Notes: generated by a model from the letters alone, not told the origin. Counted from the stretch's first letter, positions 14,840 through 24,644 are shown. The stretch is DNA of 64,000 bases from JABMQB01 sp963677475 (GCA_963677475.2 CAXXQD010000023.1:1-64000); one strand, 5' to 3'. A program made the numbers and translations.

Positions 14840-17797
14840 ATGGAAAAAATATACTACAAAAGCATAGAGGAACTTAAGGAAAAAGACGGCTCGGTACTTC
14901 TGACAAACAAAGGAAAGAAAACACCCAACGAACCGATAACAACATCGCCTTCAAATCGAAGGGATTTCCTGAAACTTTTCGGATTTGCCATTGCATCTGC
15001 CGCAGTGGTGAGCAGTTGTGAGCAACCTGTGCGAAAAGCAATTCCTTACCTTATCAAGCCCGATGAAATTACCCCCGGAAAAGCCAGTTACTATGCTTCA
15101 ACATTCTATGATGGAAACGATTACGGAAGCATTTTAGTAAAGGTGCGTGACGGACGGCCCATTAAAATTGAAGGGAATGAGCTTTCTTCCATCTCAAAAG
15201 GTGGCACAAATGCACGCATTCAGGCTTCTGTTTTGAGCTTATACGACACAGGGAGGTACAGAAACCCCGTCATTAAAGGCAAAGATGCCGATTGGGAAAA
15301 GGTGGACAGCGAAATTATTGAACAACTGAATGCAATCAAAGCAAAAAATGGGAACATTGCCATCCTTAGCCAAACAATTATAAGCCCGTCAACCCTGGCA
15401 GTCATCGAAGAATTTAAGAAAGCATATCCAAATACAAAGCATATTCAATACGATTCCGTGTCAGGAAATGCGATTTCGTTGGCACACAAAAATGTTTTTG
15501 GCAATGAAAGTATTCCTTCCTATCATTTCGACAAAGCAAAAGTAATTGTTGGATTTGGGGCTGATTTTCTGGGAAGCTGGCTGATGCCGGTGAAATTTAC
15601 CAAGCAGTATGCAAAAGGCAGGAAACTGGATCATGGCCATGGCCTTATAGATATGTCGTACCACTTGCAATTTGAAGCGGGAATGTCGCTCACCGGAAGC
15701 AATGCCGATAAAAGGGTTGTATTAAAAAATTCGCAGCAAAAAATTGCTCTGGCTAATCTATACAACGAAATAGCTAAACAGAGCAATGCAGAAAATATTT
15801 CCGTCGCTGAATCTCCGATCGAAGTGCAGGGCCTGGCAAAAAGGCTTCTGCTAAACAAAGGGAATTCATTGGTGGTTTGCGGATCGAACGATGTTGAAAC
15901 ACAGGTAATTGTTAACGGCATAAATTATTTGCTTGGCAATTATGGAAATACCATTGATTTAGACACACCCCTTCTTTTAAAAAAAGGTAGTGATGCTGAA
16001 ATGGCGGCTTTGACTGAGGATTTACAAAACGGTAAAATTTCAGGGCTTATTTTGTATGGTGTAAATCCACTCTATGATTACCACGGCCATGCAGCATTTA
16101 AGGCAGGGATGGAAAAAGTTCAATTAAGCATTTCATTGCCAAACCTAAAAGACGAAACAGCGGAAGAATGTACCTATCTGTGCCCCGACCATTATGCATT
16201 GGAAGCATGGAACGACAACGAAATAAAAAAGGGTGTTTTTAGTCTTACACAACCTGCTATCCGTCCAATATTTAATACACGTTCGGCGCAGGAAAGCCTG
16301 TTAAAATGGACTGCAAATGAAACAAGTTATCTTGACTTTATAAAAACCCGCTGGGAAAATGAAGTTTTTCCTAAATCGGACTTCAACGGAAGTTTTTATA
16401 ATTTCTGGAACAAATGTGTCCATGATGGCGTGTATGAAAGTACTCTCAATATAAAGTTGGAAATCAATTATTCGGCATCAGTAATTCCTGCTTCTATTGA
16501 AGAATCTAATTCCGATGGATATGAATTGGAAGTTTATGAAAGCGTTGGGGTTGGCGATGGCAAACAAGCGAATAACCCCTGGCTTCAGGAACTGCCCGAT
16601 CCGGTATCGAAAGTTACCTGGGACAATTATGCAAACATGTCGCAGCAACTTGCCGAAGAATTGGCTATTGAAGAGGGAGACCTCATCAAAATTGACGGTT
16701 CATTAACGCTTCCGGTTTTAATCCAACCCGGACAGGAACATAAAACCATTTCAGTTGCACTGGGTTATGGACGTACAAATGCCGGGAAAGTTGCCGATGG
16801 TGTTGGAGCAAATGCCTATCCACTGGTGAGTTTTAACGGTGAAACACGATTGTATGCGAAATCCGGAATTCAAATAGAAAAAGTGGAAGGTGATCATGAG
16901 TTTGCAAAAACCCAGACCCATCATTCGATGGAAGGAAGGGCAATCATTCGCGAAACAACACTTTCCGAATATTTAGACAATCCTGCATCGGGAAATGAGA
17001 TGCATGAAAAAATAGAACACCACCACACAACATTATATAAAGAAAGGGAATTTAAAGGACACCATTGGGGAATGGCTGTTGATTTAAATTCGTGCACGGG
17101 CTGTAATGCCTGTGTTGTAGCTTGTAATGCCGAAAACAATGTTCCGATTGTGGGTAAAGAACAGGTGAAAATGGCACGCGAAATGCACTGGATCCGAATT
17201 GACCGGTACTATTCGGGCGACCTGAAAAACCCGGAAGTAGTGAGGCAACCTGTAATGTGTCAGCATTGCGATAATGCCCCATGTGAGAATGTTTGTCCGG
17301 TTGGTGCAACCACCAACAGTACAGAAGGAATCAACCAAATGGCCTATAACAGGTGTATTGGTACACGATATTGCAACAACAACTGCCCTTACAAAGTGCG
17401 AAGGTTCAACTTCCTTGATTATACTAAAGCTGATGCCATTCCTGAAAACACCTATGATCCTGCTGAGATGACCATGGACCTGAAACGGATGGTCCTTAAT
17501 CCCGATGTGGTAATCCGTGCAAAAGGGGTCATCGAAAAATGCTCCATGTGTATACAACGGATACAGGAGAAAAAACTGGATGCAAAATTAGAAAACAGGC
17601 CATTGGCAGATGGCGAAATTAAACCAGCTTGTGCGCAGGGGTGCCCAGCAGATGCTATTGTGTTTGGTGACCTGAACGATAAAAACAGCAAAATTTCCAA
17701 ATTCTTCGAGAACGAAAGAAACTATCATCTTCTGGAAGAATTACACACCTTGCCGTCGGTTGGATACCTTACCAAGGTTAGGAACAAAGAAGCATAA
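14840..17797 (+). CDS. actB: Alternative complex III subunit ActB, Mo-oxidoreductase-like plus Fe-S domain
   Basis: A 985-residue fusion of a molybdopterin-oxidoreductase-like domain that has lost its cofactor in known ACIII, and a C-terminal ferredoxin-like domain with one 3Fe-4S and three 4Fe-4S sites. A Tat-type signal SNRRDFLKLFGFAIASA lies at residues 38-54, followed by SSC at 58-60, a possible lipobox. Fe-S ligands are in CTGCNACVVACNAENN, CQHCDNAPCENVCPVGA, CIGTRYCNNNCPYK and CSMCIQRI...CAQGCPADAI (about residues 754-965). The ATG at 14840 is preferred to the TTG one codon earlier. ActA ends 21 bases upstream, so the two are in one operon. Confidence 0.93.
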   Translation: MEKIYYKSIEELKEKDGSVLLTNKGKKTPNEPITTSPSNRRDFLKLFGFAIASAAVVSSCEQPVRKAIPYLIKPDEITPGKASYYASTFYDGNDYGSILVKVRDGRPIKIEGNELSSISKGGTNARIQASVLSLYDTGRYRNPVIKGKDADWEKVDSEIIEQLNAIKAKNGNIAILSQTIISPSTLAVIEEFKKAYPNTKHIQYDSVSGNAISLAHKNVFGNESIPSYHFDKAKVIVGFGADFLGSWLMPVKFTKQYAKGRKLDHGHGLIDMSYHLQFEAGMSLTGSNADKRVVLKNSQQKIALANLYNEIAKQSNAENISVAESPIEVQGLAKRLLLNKGNSLVVCGSNDVETQVIVNGINYLLGNYGNTIDLDTPLLLKKGSDAEMAALTEDLQNGKISGLILYGVNPLYDYHGHAAFKAGMEKVQLSISLPNLKDETAEECTYLCPDHYALEAWNDNEIKKGVFSLTQPAIRPIFNTRSAQESLLKWTANETSYLDFIKTRWENEVFPKSDFNGSFYNFWNKCVHDGVYESTLNIKLEINYSASVIPASIEESNSDGYELEVYESVGVGDGKQANNPWLQELPDPVSKVTWDNYANMSQQLAEELAIEEGDLIKIDGSLTLPVLIQPGQEHKTISVALGYGRTNAGKVADGVGANAYPLVSFNGETRLYAKSGIQIEKVEGDHEFAKTQTHHSMEGRAIIRETTLSEYLDNPASGNEMHEKIEHHHTTLYKEREFKGHHWGMAVDLNSCTGCNACVVACNAENNVPIVGKEQVKMAREMHWIRIDRYYSGDLKNPEVVRQPVMCQHCDNAPCENVCPVGATTNSTEGINQMAYNRCIGTRYCNNNCPYKVRRFNFLDYTKADAIPENTYDPAEMTMDLKRMVLNPDVVIRAKGVIEKCSMCIQRIQEKKLDAKLENRPLADGEIKPACAQGCPADAIVFGDLNDKNSKISKFFENERNYHLLEELHTLPSVGYLTKVRNKEA

Positions 17798-17841
17798 ATT
17801 GCAACAAATAAACGAGTAAAAACAACTAAAACAAACATAGA

Positions 17842-19203
17842 ATGTACGTTTCACCACAACGTGAACCACTAATTAAGGGAATTAAAAATTATTCCAAAAT
17901 CACGGAGGAGATCACAGCCCCAATGGCTGGGAAACCAGGTAAATACTGGTACCTGGGAATTGGGATTTCTTCATCGGCCGTGCTAATTGGTTCAATCGCT
18001 ATTTTCATGACAGTTTGGTTTGGGATAGGAACCTGGGGACTTAACAAAACCATTGGTTGGGGTTGGGGAATTACCAACTTCGTTTGGTGGGTTGGGATTG
18101 GTCATGCCGGGACTTTCATTTCCGCAATCCTTTTGCTTTTCCGTCAAAAATGGAGAACAAGTATTAACCGATCGGCCGAGGCAATGACGCTCATGGCTGT
18201 TATGTGTGCCGGATTTTTCCCGCTAATCCACATGGGACGGCTTTTACTTGGTTTTTTTATTTTTCCTTATCCGAATACCCGTGGTGTGTGGGTAAACTTT
18301 AACTCTCCACTACTTTGGGACGTGTTTGCAATTTCAACTTATTTCCTGGTTTCACTTTTATTCTGGTATGTGGGGTTAATCCCCGACATCGGTACCATCA
18401 GGGACAGGGCTACAAAAAAAATCAAGAAAAAAATATATTCCTTACTTGCCATGGGTTGGGTCGGTTCTGCAAGGCATTGGGCAAGGCATGAGTCGCTCAG
18501 TTTAATTTTAGCCGGATTGGCTGCCCCATTGGTACTTTCGGTACACAGTATTGTAAGTATGGACTTTGCAACTTCGGTGATTCCGGGCTGGCATACAACC
18601 ATATTCCCTCCCTATTTTGTTTCAGGTGCAATTTTTTCAGGGTTTGCAATGGTGTTAACATTGCTGATAATTGCGCGCAAAGCAATGAACCTCGAAGATT
18701 ATATTACCGTAGGGCATGTTGAATCTATGAACAAAATTATTATTGCAACCGGGTCGATTGTTGGAATTGCCTATTTAACAGAACTGTTTATCGCATGGTA
18801 TTCTGGCGTTGAATACGAACAATATGCCTTCCTGAACCGGGCAACCGGACCTTATTGGTGGGCATATGCAATTATGATGACCTGTAATGTGATTACACCT
18901 CAATTGTTCTGGTTTAAGAAAATACGCCGTAACCTTGTTGCAACTTTTATAATCTCCATATTCGTGAATATAGGTATGTGGTTCGAACGGTTTGTGATTG
19001 TTGTAACCTCTTTGCACCGCGATTATCTCCCGTCAAGCTGGAGCATGTACAAGGCAAGTATTGTTGAAGTGGGGCTTTATGTATTTACCCTGGGGCTGTT
19101 CTTTACCCTATTCCTCTTATTCATAAGGGTATTCCCCGTGATTGCCATTTCAGAAATTAAAAGTGTACTTAAAAGTTCAGGAGAAAAAAAGATAGAGAAA
19201 TGA
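17842..19203 (+). CDS. actC: Alternative complex III subunit ActC, NrfD-like quinol-binding membrane protein
   Basis: A 453-residue NrfD/PsrC-type integral membrane subunit with about ten helices. It binds and oxidises menaquinol at the outer side of the membrane and passes electrons to the ActB iron-sulfur chain. Telling segments are WGITNFVWWVGIGHAGTFISAILLLFRQKWRTSINRSAEAMTLMAV and HSIVSMDFATSVIPGWHTTIFPPYFVSGAIFSGFAMV, shared with ActC of Flavobacterium and Rhodothermus. It follows actB by 44 bases and overlaps actD by four bases (ATGA). Confidence 0.94.
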   Translation: MYVSPQREPLIKGIKNYSKITEEITAPMAGKPGKYWYLGIGISSSAVLIGSIAIFMTVWFGIGTWGLNKTIGWGWGITNFVWWVGIGHAGTFISAILLLFRQKWRTSINRSAEAMTLMAVMCAGFFPLIHMGRLLLGFFIFPYPNTRGVWVNFNSPLLWDVFAISTYFLVSLLFWYVGLIPDIGTIRDRATKKIKKKIYSLLAMGWVGSARHWARHESLSLILAGLAAPLVLSVHSIVSMDFATSVIPGWHTTIFPPYFVSGAIFSGFAMVLTLLIIARKAMNLEDYITVGHVESMNKIIIATGSIVGIAYLTELFIAWYSGVEYEQYAFLNRATGPYWWAYAIMMTCNVITPQLFWFKKIRRNLVATFIISIFVNIGMWFERFVIVVTSLHRDYLPSSWSMYKASIVEVGLYVFTLGLFFTLFLLFIRVFPVIAISEIKSVLKSSGEKKIEK

Positions 19204-19712
19204 AAAAAATAAGCAAATACATTTCGGCTTTCTATGAAGATGAGGAAGATCTTCTTTCAGGAATTAAAAAGCTTAAAGAAAACAATGTGAATGTGCTGGA
19301 TGCATTTACACCCTTCCCTGTTCACGGACTTGACAAAGCTTTGGGCATCCGTCGGTCGTGGTTGCCCCGTGTGGGTTTCATCGGGGGGACTGTTGGTGCA
19401 CTTACCGGATTTTTCTTTCAGAAATGGGTTTTTGCCGAAGGATACCAGATGACCATTGGCGGTAAACCAATCTTTGCAATTCCCTCCTTCATTCCGGTTA
19501 CATTTGAGTGTACGGTTTTATTTGCCGCATTTTTTATGGTCTTTGCATTCCTGTTCAGATCGAAATTGGGATTGGGTGCCGAAAATAAAATTTACGACTT
19601 AAAAATCACCGACGATCATTTTGTAGTGGTTGCAGGGTACGATAATAACAGTGCACAGGTAAAAGCACAAATGGAAGCTGCCGGAGCTACCATTATTGAA
19701 GTAAAAGAATAA
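19200..19712 (+). CDS. actD: Alternative complex III subunit ActD (DUF3341)
   Basis: A 170-residue DUF3341 protein, a two-helix membrane subunit of ACIII. It opens with a cytoplasmic domain (YEDEEDLLSGIKKLKENNVNVLDAFTPFPVHGLDKALGIRRSWLPR), then helices at about residues 60-77 and 95-120. Its start codon overlaps the actC stop (ATGA), a sign of translational coupling. The subunit is thought to be structural, packing near ActC and ActF. Confidence 0.93.
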   Translation: MKKISKYISAFYEDEEDLLSGIKKLKENNVNVLDAFTPFPVHGLDKALGIRRSWLPRVGFIGGTVGALTGFFFQKWVFAEGYQMTIGGKPIFAIPSFIPVTFECTVLFAAFFMVFAFLFRSKLGLGAENKIYDLKITDDHFVVVAGYDNNSAQVKAQMEAAGATIIEVKE

Positions 19713-19730
19713 AAAGACAGTTTGGATATT

Positions 19731-20900
19731 ATGGAAAACAAGTTTGTTTTTACACGGAAAGTTAAAATTGTTTTGCTCGGGATGATTGCCATTGGGGTAC
19801 TTGCACTTGTTGTTGGTGCCTTAAGCCATGGAATCGATGAATCCCGGTTTTGGGCAAACCTCTTGCTAAACAATTATTATTTTCTCGCCTTATCGCTCGG
19901 CGGGGCATTTTTTGTTTCTGTACACCTAATGGGAGAATCCGGATGGCACACAAGTGTTCAGCGCGTGCCCGAATCAATGAGCCGGTTTATCCCTGTCGCC
20001 GGAATCTTAATGCTGGTAACCTTTTTGTTTGGCATTCATCATTTATACCATTGGACACATCCTGGTGATGACCCGATCCTTCAGGGAAAATCAGGCTACT
20101 TAAACCTACCGTTCTTTTATGTCCGCTTTGCGGTATATTTTGGGGTATGGACTCTTTTAACCTATTTTCTTAGGAAAGCATCCATCACCATGGACACAAA
20201 CGATGATATTAAATATTTCAAAAAACAACGAATATTGGGTTCCCTGTTTGTGGTATTCTTTGCCATTTCAAGTTCCACTTCAGCATGGGATTGGCTCATG
20301 TCGATTGATGCCCATTGGTTCAGCACACTTTACGGATGGTATATCTTTTCAGGATTGCTGGTGAGCACCATTGCCATCATAATTTTATTATTGATATTCC
20401 TGAAAAATCAAGGATATATGCAGCATGTGAATAAAGAGCACATGCACGACCTTGGCAAGTATTTATTTGCATTCTCCATTTTATGGATGTATTTGTGGTT
20501 TTCGCAATACATGCTCATGTGGTACAGTAACATACCCGAAGAAACTATTTATTTTGTGGAAAGGCTCAAAAACCACAGCACCTTGTTTTATGCCAATCTG
20601 ATTATGAATTTCGTGCTACCATTTCTAATCCTTATGGCACGAAATGCCAAACGAACAAATTTAATAGCCGGACTGGCTGCCGCAATTATTTTCTGTGGCC
20701 ACTGGGTTGATTATTTCCTCGCCATTATGCCCGGAATTGCAGGTGACCATACCAGCATTGGCTTTTACGAAATCGGACTGACGATTGGGTACCTGGGATT
20801 ATTCTTGTTTGTTGTTTTCCATGGTTTGACAAAAGCATCGCTGGTTCCTAAAAACCATCCTTATTTTAAAGAAAGCCTTGAATATCACACAAACTATTAA
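19731..20900 (+). CDS. actF: Alternative complex III subunit ActF, second NrfD-like membrane protein
   Basis: A 389-residue membrane protein with about ten helices, the second NrfD-like subunit of ACIII. Signature stretches include LSLGGAFFVSVHLMGESGWHTSVQRVPESMSRFIPVAG, STSAWDWLMSIDAHWFSTLYGWY and WFSQYMLMWYSNIPEET, typical of the protein annotated as quinol:cytochrome c oxidoreductase quinone-binding subunit 2. I use the ATG at 19731 rather than the TTG at 19722. It comes before the ActE cytochrome gene, whereas the usual order is A-B-C-D-E-F. Confidence 0.92.
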   Translation: MENKFVFTRKVKIVLLGMIAIGVLALVVGALSHGIDESRFWANLLLNNYYFLALSLGGAFFVSVHLMGESGWHTSVQRVPESMSRFIPVAGILMLVTFLFGIHHLYHWTHPGDDPILQGKSGYLNLPFFYVRFAVYFGVWTLLTYFLRKASITMDTNDDIKYFKKQRILGSLFVVFFAISSSTSAWDWLMSIDAHWFSTLYGWYIFSGLLVSTIAIIILLLIFLKNQGYMQHVNKEHMHDLGKYLFAFSILWMYLWFSQYMLMWYSNIPEETIYFVERLKNHSTLFYANLIMNFVLPFLILMARNAKRTNLIAGLAAAIIFCGHWVDYFLAIMPGIAGDHTSIGFYEIGLTIGYLGLFLFVVFHGLTKASLVPKNHPYFKESLEYHTNY

Positions 20901-20910
20901 TTGAATAAAA

Positions 20911-21471
20911 ATGAACAGAATAAAAAATATTGGAATAATAGTTTTGATCGTAACAAGCATGGTTTCGTGCAATAGGAAAAAAACAGATCCGGGGTATGTA
21001 TATTTTCCCGATATGGCATACTCCAGAGCCTTTGAAACCTATACCGACAATCCAAACTTTGCCGACAACATGACACTTCGTAAACCTGCAGAAGGAACCA
21101 TTCCAAGGGGATATGTTCCATTTGCCTATGAAAAAACAGAAGAAGATATGCTTTTGGCAGGTAAAGAACTTACAAACCCTTTTGAGCCAACGGATGAAAA
21201 TATGGCAAGGGGCAAGATAGTTTTCGAAAGGAACTGCAAACAATGCCACGGAGTGCTTGGCGATGGGCAGGGCCATTTGTACACAAGCAAGCGGTACCCG
21301 TACCCCCCGGCATCATTAATCAACGAAAAAATGCAGGTAAAACCCCAAGGTGAAATGTACCATCAAGTTACTTTAGGTTTTGGTATTATGGGATCGCAAG
21401 GGCAAATTTTAAGGCCCGAAGATCGTTGGAAAGTAATCCTCTATGTTAAAAATGAACTTCAGCCAAATTAA
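20911..21471 (+). CDS. actE: Alternative complex III subunit ActE, monohaem cytochrome c lipoprotein
   Basis: A 186-residue lipoprotein with signal sequence and lipobox ending at Cys20 (VTSMVSC), anchoring it on the periplasmic face. One haem-binding motif CKQCH is at 109-113 and a class I cytochrome c fold follows, with GMYHQVTLGFGIMGSQGQILRPEDRWKVILYVK, where the Met ligand lies in GIMGSQ. In ACIII this subunit relays electrons from ActA to the terminal acceptor. It lies 10 bases after actF and appears to be the last gene of the operon. Confidence 0.92.
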   Translation: MNRIKNIGIIVLIVTSMVSCNRKKTDPGYVYFPDMAYSRAFETYTDNPNFADNMTLRKPAEGTIPRGYVPFAYEKTEEDMLLAGKELTNPFEPTDENMARGKIVFERNCKQCHGVLGDGQGHLYTSKRYPYPPASLINEKMQVKPQGEMYHQVTLGFGIMGSQGQILRPEDRWKVILYVKNELQPN

Positions 21472-21525
21472 TTTCATTCATTAGCTGTGAATACAAATGC
21501 AAGGAAAATCTCGTAATCCTGGATT

Positions 21526-22371
21526 ATGTCCCGCATCCTTAAAAAAATAGGACATTTGTACTCTTATATTCGGATTCTGAGTTTTGATATTGTTTTTGGC
21601 GCCCTATGTGGTGCCTTTTTTGCCTCCCTGATCTTCAATTTATCCCCTTCTGTTTACTTCTACATTACCTTAGCATCAGCAGTCTGGGTAATTTACACGC
21701 TTGATCATATCCTGGACGGAAAGCGAATGAATGAGAATCCTGAGAAAAGCTCAGATACACTTCATCACAGATACAGGAATATTTTCATCTTCTTAATCCT
21801 GATCATCTCAGCTTTGAATCTTTATTTGGTAATTAATTTTCTTGAAAAAGAATACCTGTTTTTTGGATTTTCAACATTGGCACTGGTGATGTTTTATCTT
21901 CTTTTAAATTACATTTCACGTAAACATAAACGCTATTTCCCAAAAGAATTCATTATTGCAGCACTGTACACCTGGGGCATTTTCGGTGGCTTTTTATTTC
22001 TAAAGGGCACAATTACTAATCTGCAAATTCTTATTATGGTAAATTACCTTTTATTGGTGCTGATCAATGTGCTTTTATTTTCGCTCATTGAAGTTGAAAA
22101 AGATAAGGCAAATCTCTTCCATTCATTTGCTACTTATTTTGGCATTAGCAAAACGAAAAAACTTATTTTCCTCTTATTAATCGCAGCTGGAATTTTTAAC
22201 CTTATAAACATTGTTTTCAATTCTGTTTGGATTGCTCCATCAATCTTGCTGACAATGAATTTCTCACTTTTTGTTCTCACCCAAACTGCCAATACGGAAA
22301 AAATCGGTTCAATAACAGGCATTTTAACCGATGCTGTATTCTTTTTACCATCCATTCTTGTACTTATTTAA
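21526..22371 (+). CDS. UbiA-like integral membrane protein
   Basis: A 281-residue protein with about eight hydrophobic helices. TLDHILDGKRM (about 58-68) resembles the first Asp-rich motif of UbiA prenyltransferases (NDxxDxxxD), and IEVEKDKANL (about 188-197) the second, but both are weakened. UbiA enzymes attach polyprenyl or sugar-like groups to aromatic or lipid acceptors. The position directly after the menaquinol-oxidising act operon is suggestive but may be coincidence. This may be a divergent member of the superfamily with another substrate. Confidence 0.55.
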   Translation: MSRILKKIGHLYSYIRILSFDIVFGALCGAFFASLIFNLSPSVYFYITLASAVWVIYTLDHILDGKRMNENPEKSSDTLHHRYRNIFIFLILIISALNLYLVINFLEKEYLFFGFSTLALVMFYLLLNYISRKHKRYFPKEFIIAALYTWGIFGGFLFLKGTITNLQILIMVNYLLLVLINVLLFSLIEVEKDKANLFHSFATYFGISKTKKLIFLLLIAAGIFNLINIVFNSVWIAPSILLTMNFSLFVLTQTANTEKIGSITGILTDAVFFLPSILVLI

Positions 22372-22512
22372 GTACCAAATTCCCCGCGAACAAAAACGAA
22401 TTATGTTATAAAGCTTATTTATGATATTTTAGATTCGCTTCTTGTAATTCTTTCTTGGATAGCATTACGAATTCATTTAAATTAGTGCTTTAACTTTCAT
22501 AATTTATCCAAG

Positions 22513-23109
22513 ATGATAATTACTTCGATTTTCCCCAATTGGTCTGAAACAAGTATGTTTGAGCAAATTTTCTGGATTATTGCAATCCCGGCAACCGTAA
22601 TCTTTTTACTGCTATTGATTCTCACCGTTTTTGGAGGAGATGCCGACACCGATGTGGATACAGATGTTGACGGGGACCTTGCCGATGGCGACTCTATCCC
22701 GTTCCAATTTCTTTCGTTGAAAAATATTGTAGCTTTTTTTACGGTTTTTGGATGGTCAGGCATCGGTTTTATTCAAACCGGAATGGCATCATGGCTGGTA
22801 ATTGTTCTTGCAACACTTTGCGGCATTGTAATGATGGTTATGATGGCAACACTTTTCTATTTTATGTCGAAATTAGCCGAAAGCGGAACCTTAAAAATGA
22901 AGAATGCCATTGGTAAACTTGGTGAAGTATATCTGGTTATTCCGGCAAAAAGAGGGGGAATGGGCAAAGTACAATTGAATGTTCAGGGCTCCATGCGAAC
23001 CTTGGATGCAATAACCGATGATGAAGATTCAATCCCGACCTCATCCATAATAAATGTAAAGGATGTGATTGACGATCATATTTTATTAGTGAGCAAAGAA
23101 GGTAATTAG
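22513..23109 (+). CDS. YqiJ/NfeD-like OB-fold membrane protein
   Basis: A 198-residue membrane protein with helices at about residues 18-40, 68-86 and 92-118 and a C-terminal OB-fold-like domain (KLGEVYLVIPAKRGGMGKVQLNVQGSMRTLDAITDDED). An Asp-rich stretch at 43-60 (GGDADTDVDTDVDGD) follows the first helix. Such proteins are encoded next to YqiK-type flotillins in many bacteria and are believed to partner with them in membrane microdomains. The flotillin gene starts 27 bases downstream, so they form an operon. Confidence 0.8.
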   Translation: MIITSIFPNWSETSMFEQIFWIIAIPATVIFLLLLILTVFGGDADTDVDTDVDGDLADGDSIPFQFLSLKNIVAFFTVFGWSGIGFIQTGMASWLVIVLATLCGIVMMVMMATLFYFMSKLAESGTLKMKNAIGKLGEVYLVIPAKRGGMGKVQLNVQGSMRTLDAITDDEDSIPTSSIINVKDVIDDHILLVSKEGN

Positions 23110-23136
23110 CAACCCTTAAATTAAAACTTAAAAAAC

Positions 23137-24576
23137 ATGAATGATTATTTTGTAGTACTTATTAGCATTGCAGCATTATTCCTTTTCATTATTATTGTTG
23201 CGATGATGAGGCGCTATAAGCGTTGCCCCTCAGACCGTATATTGGTTGTGTATGGAAAAATTGGAAAAGGAGCTGACCGCGAAACCCGCTCGGCAAAATG
23301 TATCCATGGTGGAGCAGCTTTTATATGGCCAATTATCCATTCCTATGCATTTTTGGATTTAACACCTCTTTCCATTGAGATAAACCTTACCAATGCATTG
23401 AGTAAGCAAAACATTCGGGTTGATGTACCTTCCAGGTTTACAGTTGGTATTTCTACCGAACCGAATATTATGAACAATGCAGCCGAAAGGCTTCTGGGAC
23501 TGCCACAAGATGCTGTAAGTAATCTGGCAAAAGACATCATCTTTGGTCAGTTACGTTTGGTAGTTGCAACCATGGAGATTGAAGAAATTAACAGCAACCG
23601 CGACCTTTTCCTTGCTGCCGTTTCGAACAATGTGGAAGCGGAACTTAAAAAAATCGGGTTAAAGTTAATCAACGTAAACGTAACCGATATCAACGATGAA
23701 TCAGGTTACATTGAAGCCCTTGGTAAAGAAGCAGCTGCTAAAGCAATCAACGACGCCAAGAAAAGCGTTGCCGAGAAAATGCGTGACGGGGAAATTGGCC
23801 AGGCACTGGCACACCAGGAACAAAGGGTTCAGGTTGCTAAAGCAGACTCCGAAGCCGTTGAAGGTGAAAACCTTGCAAAAATCACCATTGCCAATTCAGA
23901 TGCCGACAGGCGTGAAAAAGAAGCAGAAGCAAACCGGAAAGCTGTAGCGGCCGAAAAGGTTACCGATGCACGCGCACTGGAAGAAGCTTATGCAGCTGAA
24001 AAACTTGCCGAACAGGTTAGGGCAGAAAGGGACAAAGCTACACAAGAGGCAAACATTATTGTGCCCGCAAAAATCGATAAAGAAAAAATTGAAATTAATG
24101 CCGAAGCTGTTGCCGAACGAATTAGAAGAGAAGCAAAAGGACAAGCAGATGCAATCTTCCTGAAAATGGAAGCCGAGGGAAAAGGAATGTACGAGATCTT
24201 AAGTAAACAAGCGCAAGGTTTCGACCAATTGGTGAAAGCCGCCGGCGACGATGCACAAAAAGCTGTGCTTATGATGATTGCCGATAAATTACCTGAATTG
24301 GTGGCTACCCAGGTAGAAGCAATTAAAAACATAAAAATTGACAAGGTTACCGTTTGGGAAACCGGAAACGGCAAAGATGGAAAAACCTCTACTGCCAATT
24401 TTATGCAGGGTATGCTGGGATCAATTCCTCCTCTTGACGATATATTCAAATCAGCCGGAATGGAATTGCCTGATTATTTGAAAGGTAAAGTTGAAAAAGA
24501 AGAAAAACCGGAAGATTTTAAGGAAGAACAAAAAACCACCGAGCCGGATGAACCAGAAGTAATTATCCCGGAATAA
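23137..24576 (+). CDS. Flotillin (YqiK-like SPFH protein)
   Basis: A 479-residue flotillin family protein. Residues 6-25 form an N-terminal membrane anchor, followed by an SPFH/band 7 domain (about 30-200, with PSRFTVGISTEPNIMNNAAERLLGL) and a long Ala/Glu-rich coiled coil (about 205-355, DRREKEAEANRKAVAAEKVTDARALEEAYAAEKLAEQ), then an acidic C-terminal tail. Flotillins oligomerise into scaffolds of functional membrane microdomains. Co-transcription with the NfeD/YqiJ-like gene upstream fits the YqiJK arrangement. A strong terminator follows. Confidence 0.93.
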   Translation: MNDYFVVLISIAALFLFIIIVAMMRRYKRCPSDRILVVYGKIGKGADRETRSAKCIHGGAAFIWPIIHSYAFLDLTPLSIEINLTNALSKQNIRVDVPSRFTVGISTEPNIMNNAAERLLGLPQDAVSNLAKDIIFGQLRLVVATMEIEEINSNRDLFLAAVSNNVEAELKKIGLKLINVNVTDINDESGYIEALGKEAAAKAINDAKKSVAEKMRDGEIGQALAHQEQRVQVAKADSEAVEGENLAKITIANSDADRREKEAEANRKAVAAEKVTDARALEEAYAAEKLAEQVRAERDKATQEANIIVPAKIDKEKIEINAEAVAERIRREAKGQADAIFLKMEAEGKGMYEILSKQAQGFDQLVKAAGDDAQKAVLMMIADKLPELVATQVEAIKNIKIDKVTVWETGNGKDGKTSTANFMQGMLGSIPPLDDIFKSAGMELPDYLKGKVEKEEKPEDFKEEQKTTEPDEPEVIIPE

Positions 24577-24597
24577 GGGACTTTTAGGAATAAACTT

Positions 24598-24642
24598 AAG
24601 GAGGATTTAAGCATCAATTAAAACGCTGAATCCTCCTTTTTT
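24598..24642 (+). terminator. Rho-independent terminator after flotillin gene
   Basis: AAGGAGGATTTAAGC pairs with GCTGAATCCTCCTT across a 12-base loop and is followed by TTTT. It ends the YqiJ-flotillin transcript 21 bases after the stop codon. Confidence 0.85.
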
Positions 24643-24644
24643 GT

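Noticed and set aside
17084..17557. 157-aa ORF on the minus strand
   Set aside because: Antisense shadow of the Fe-S domain of actB.
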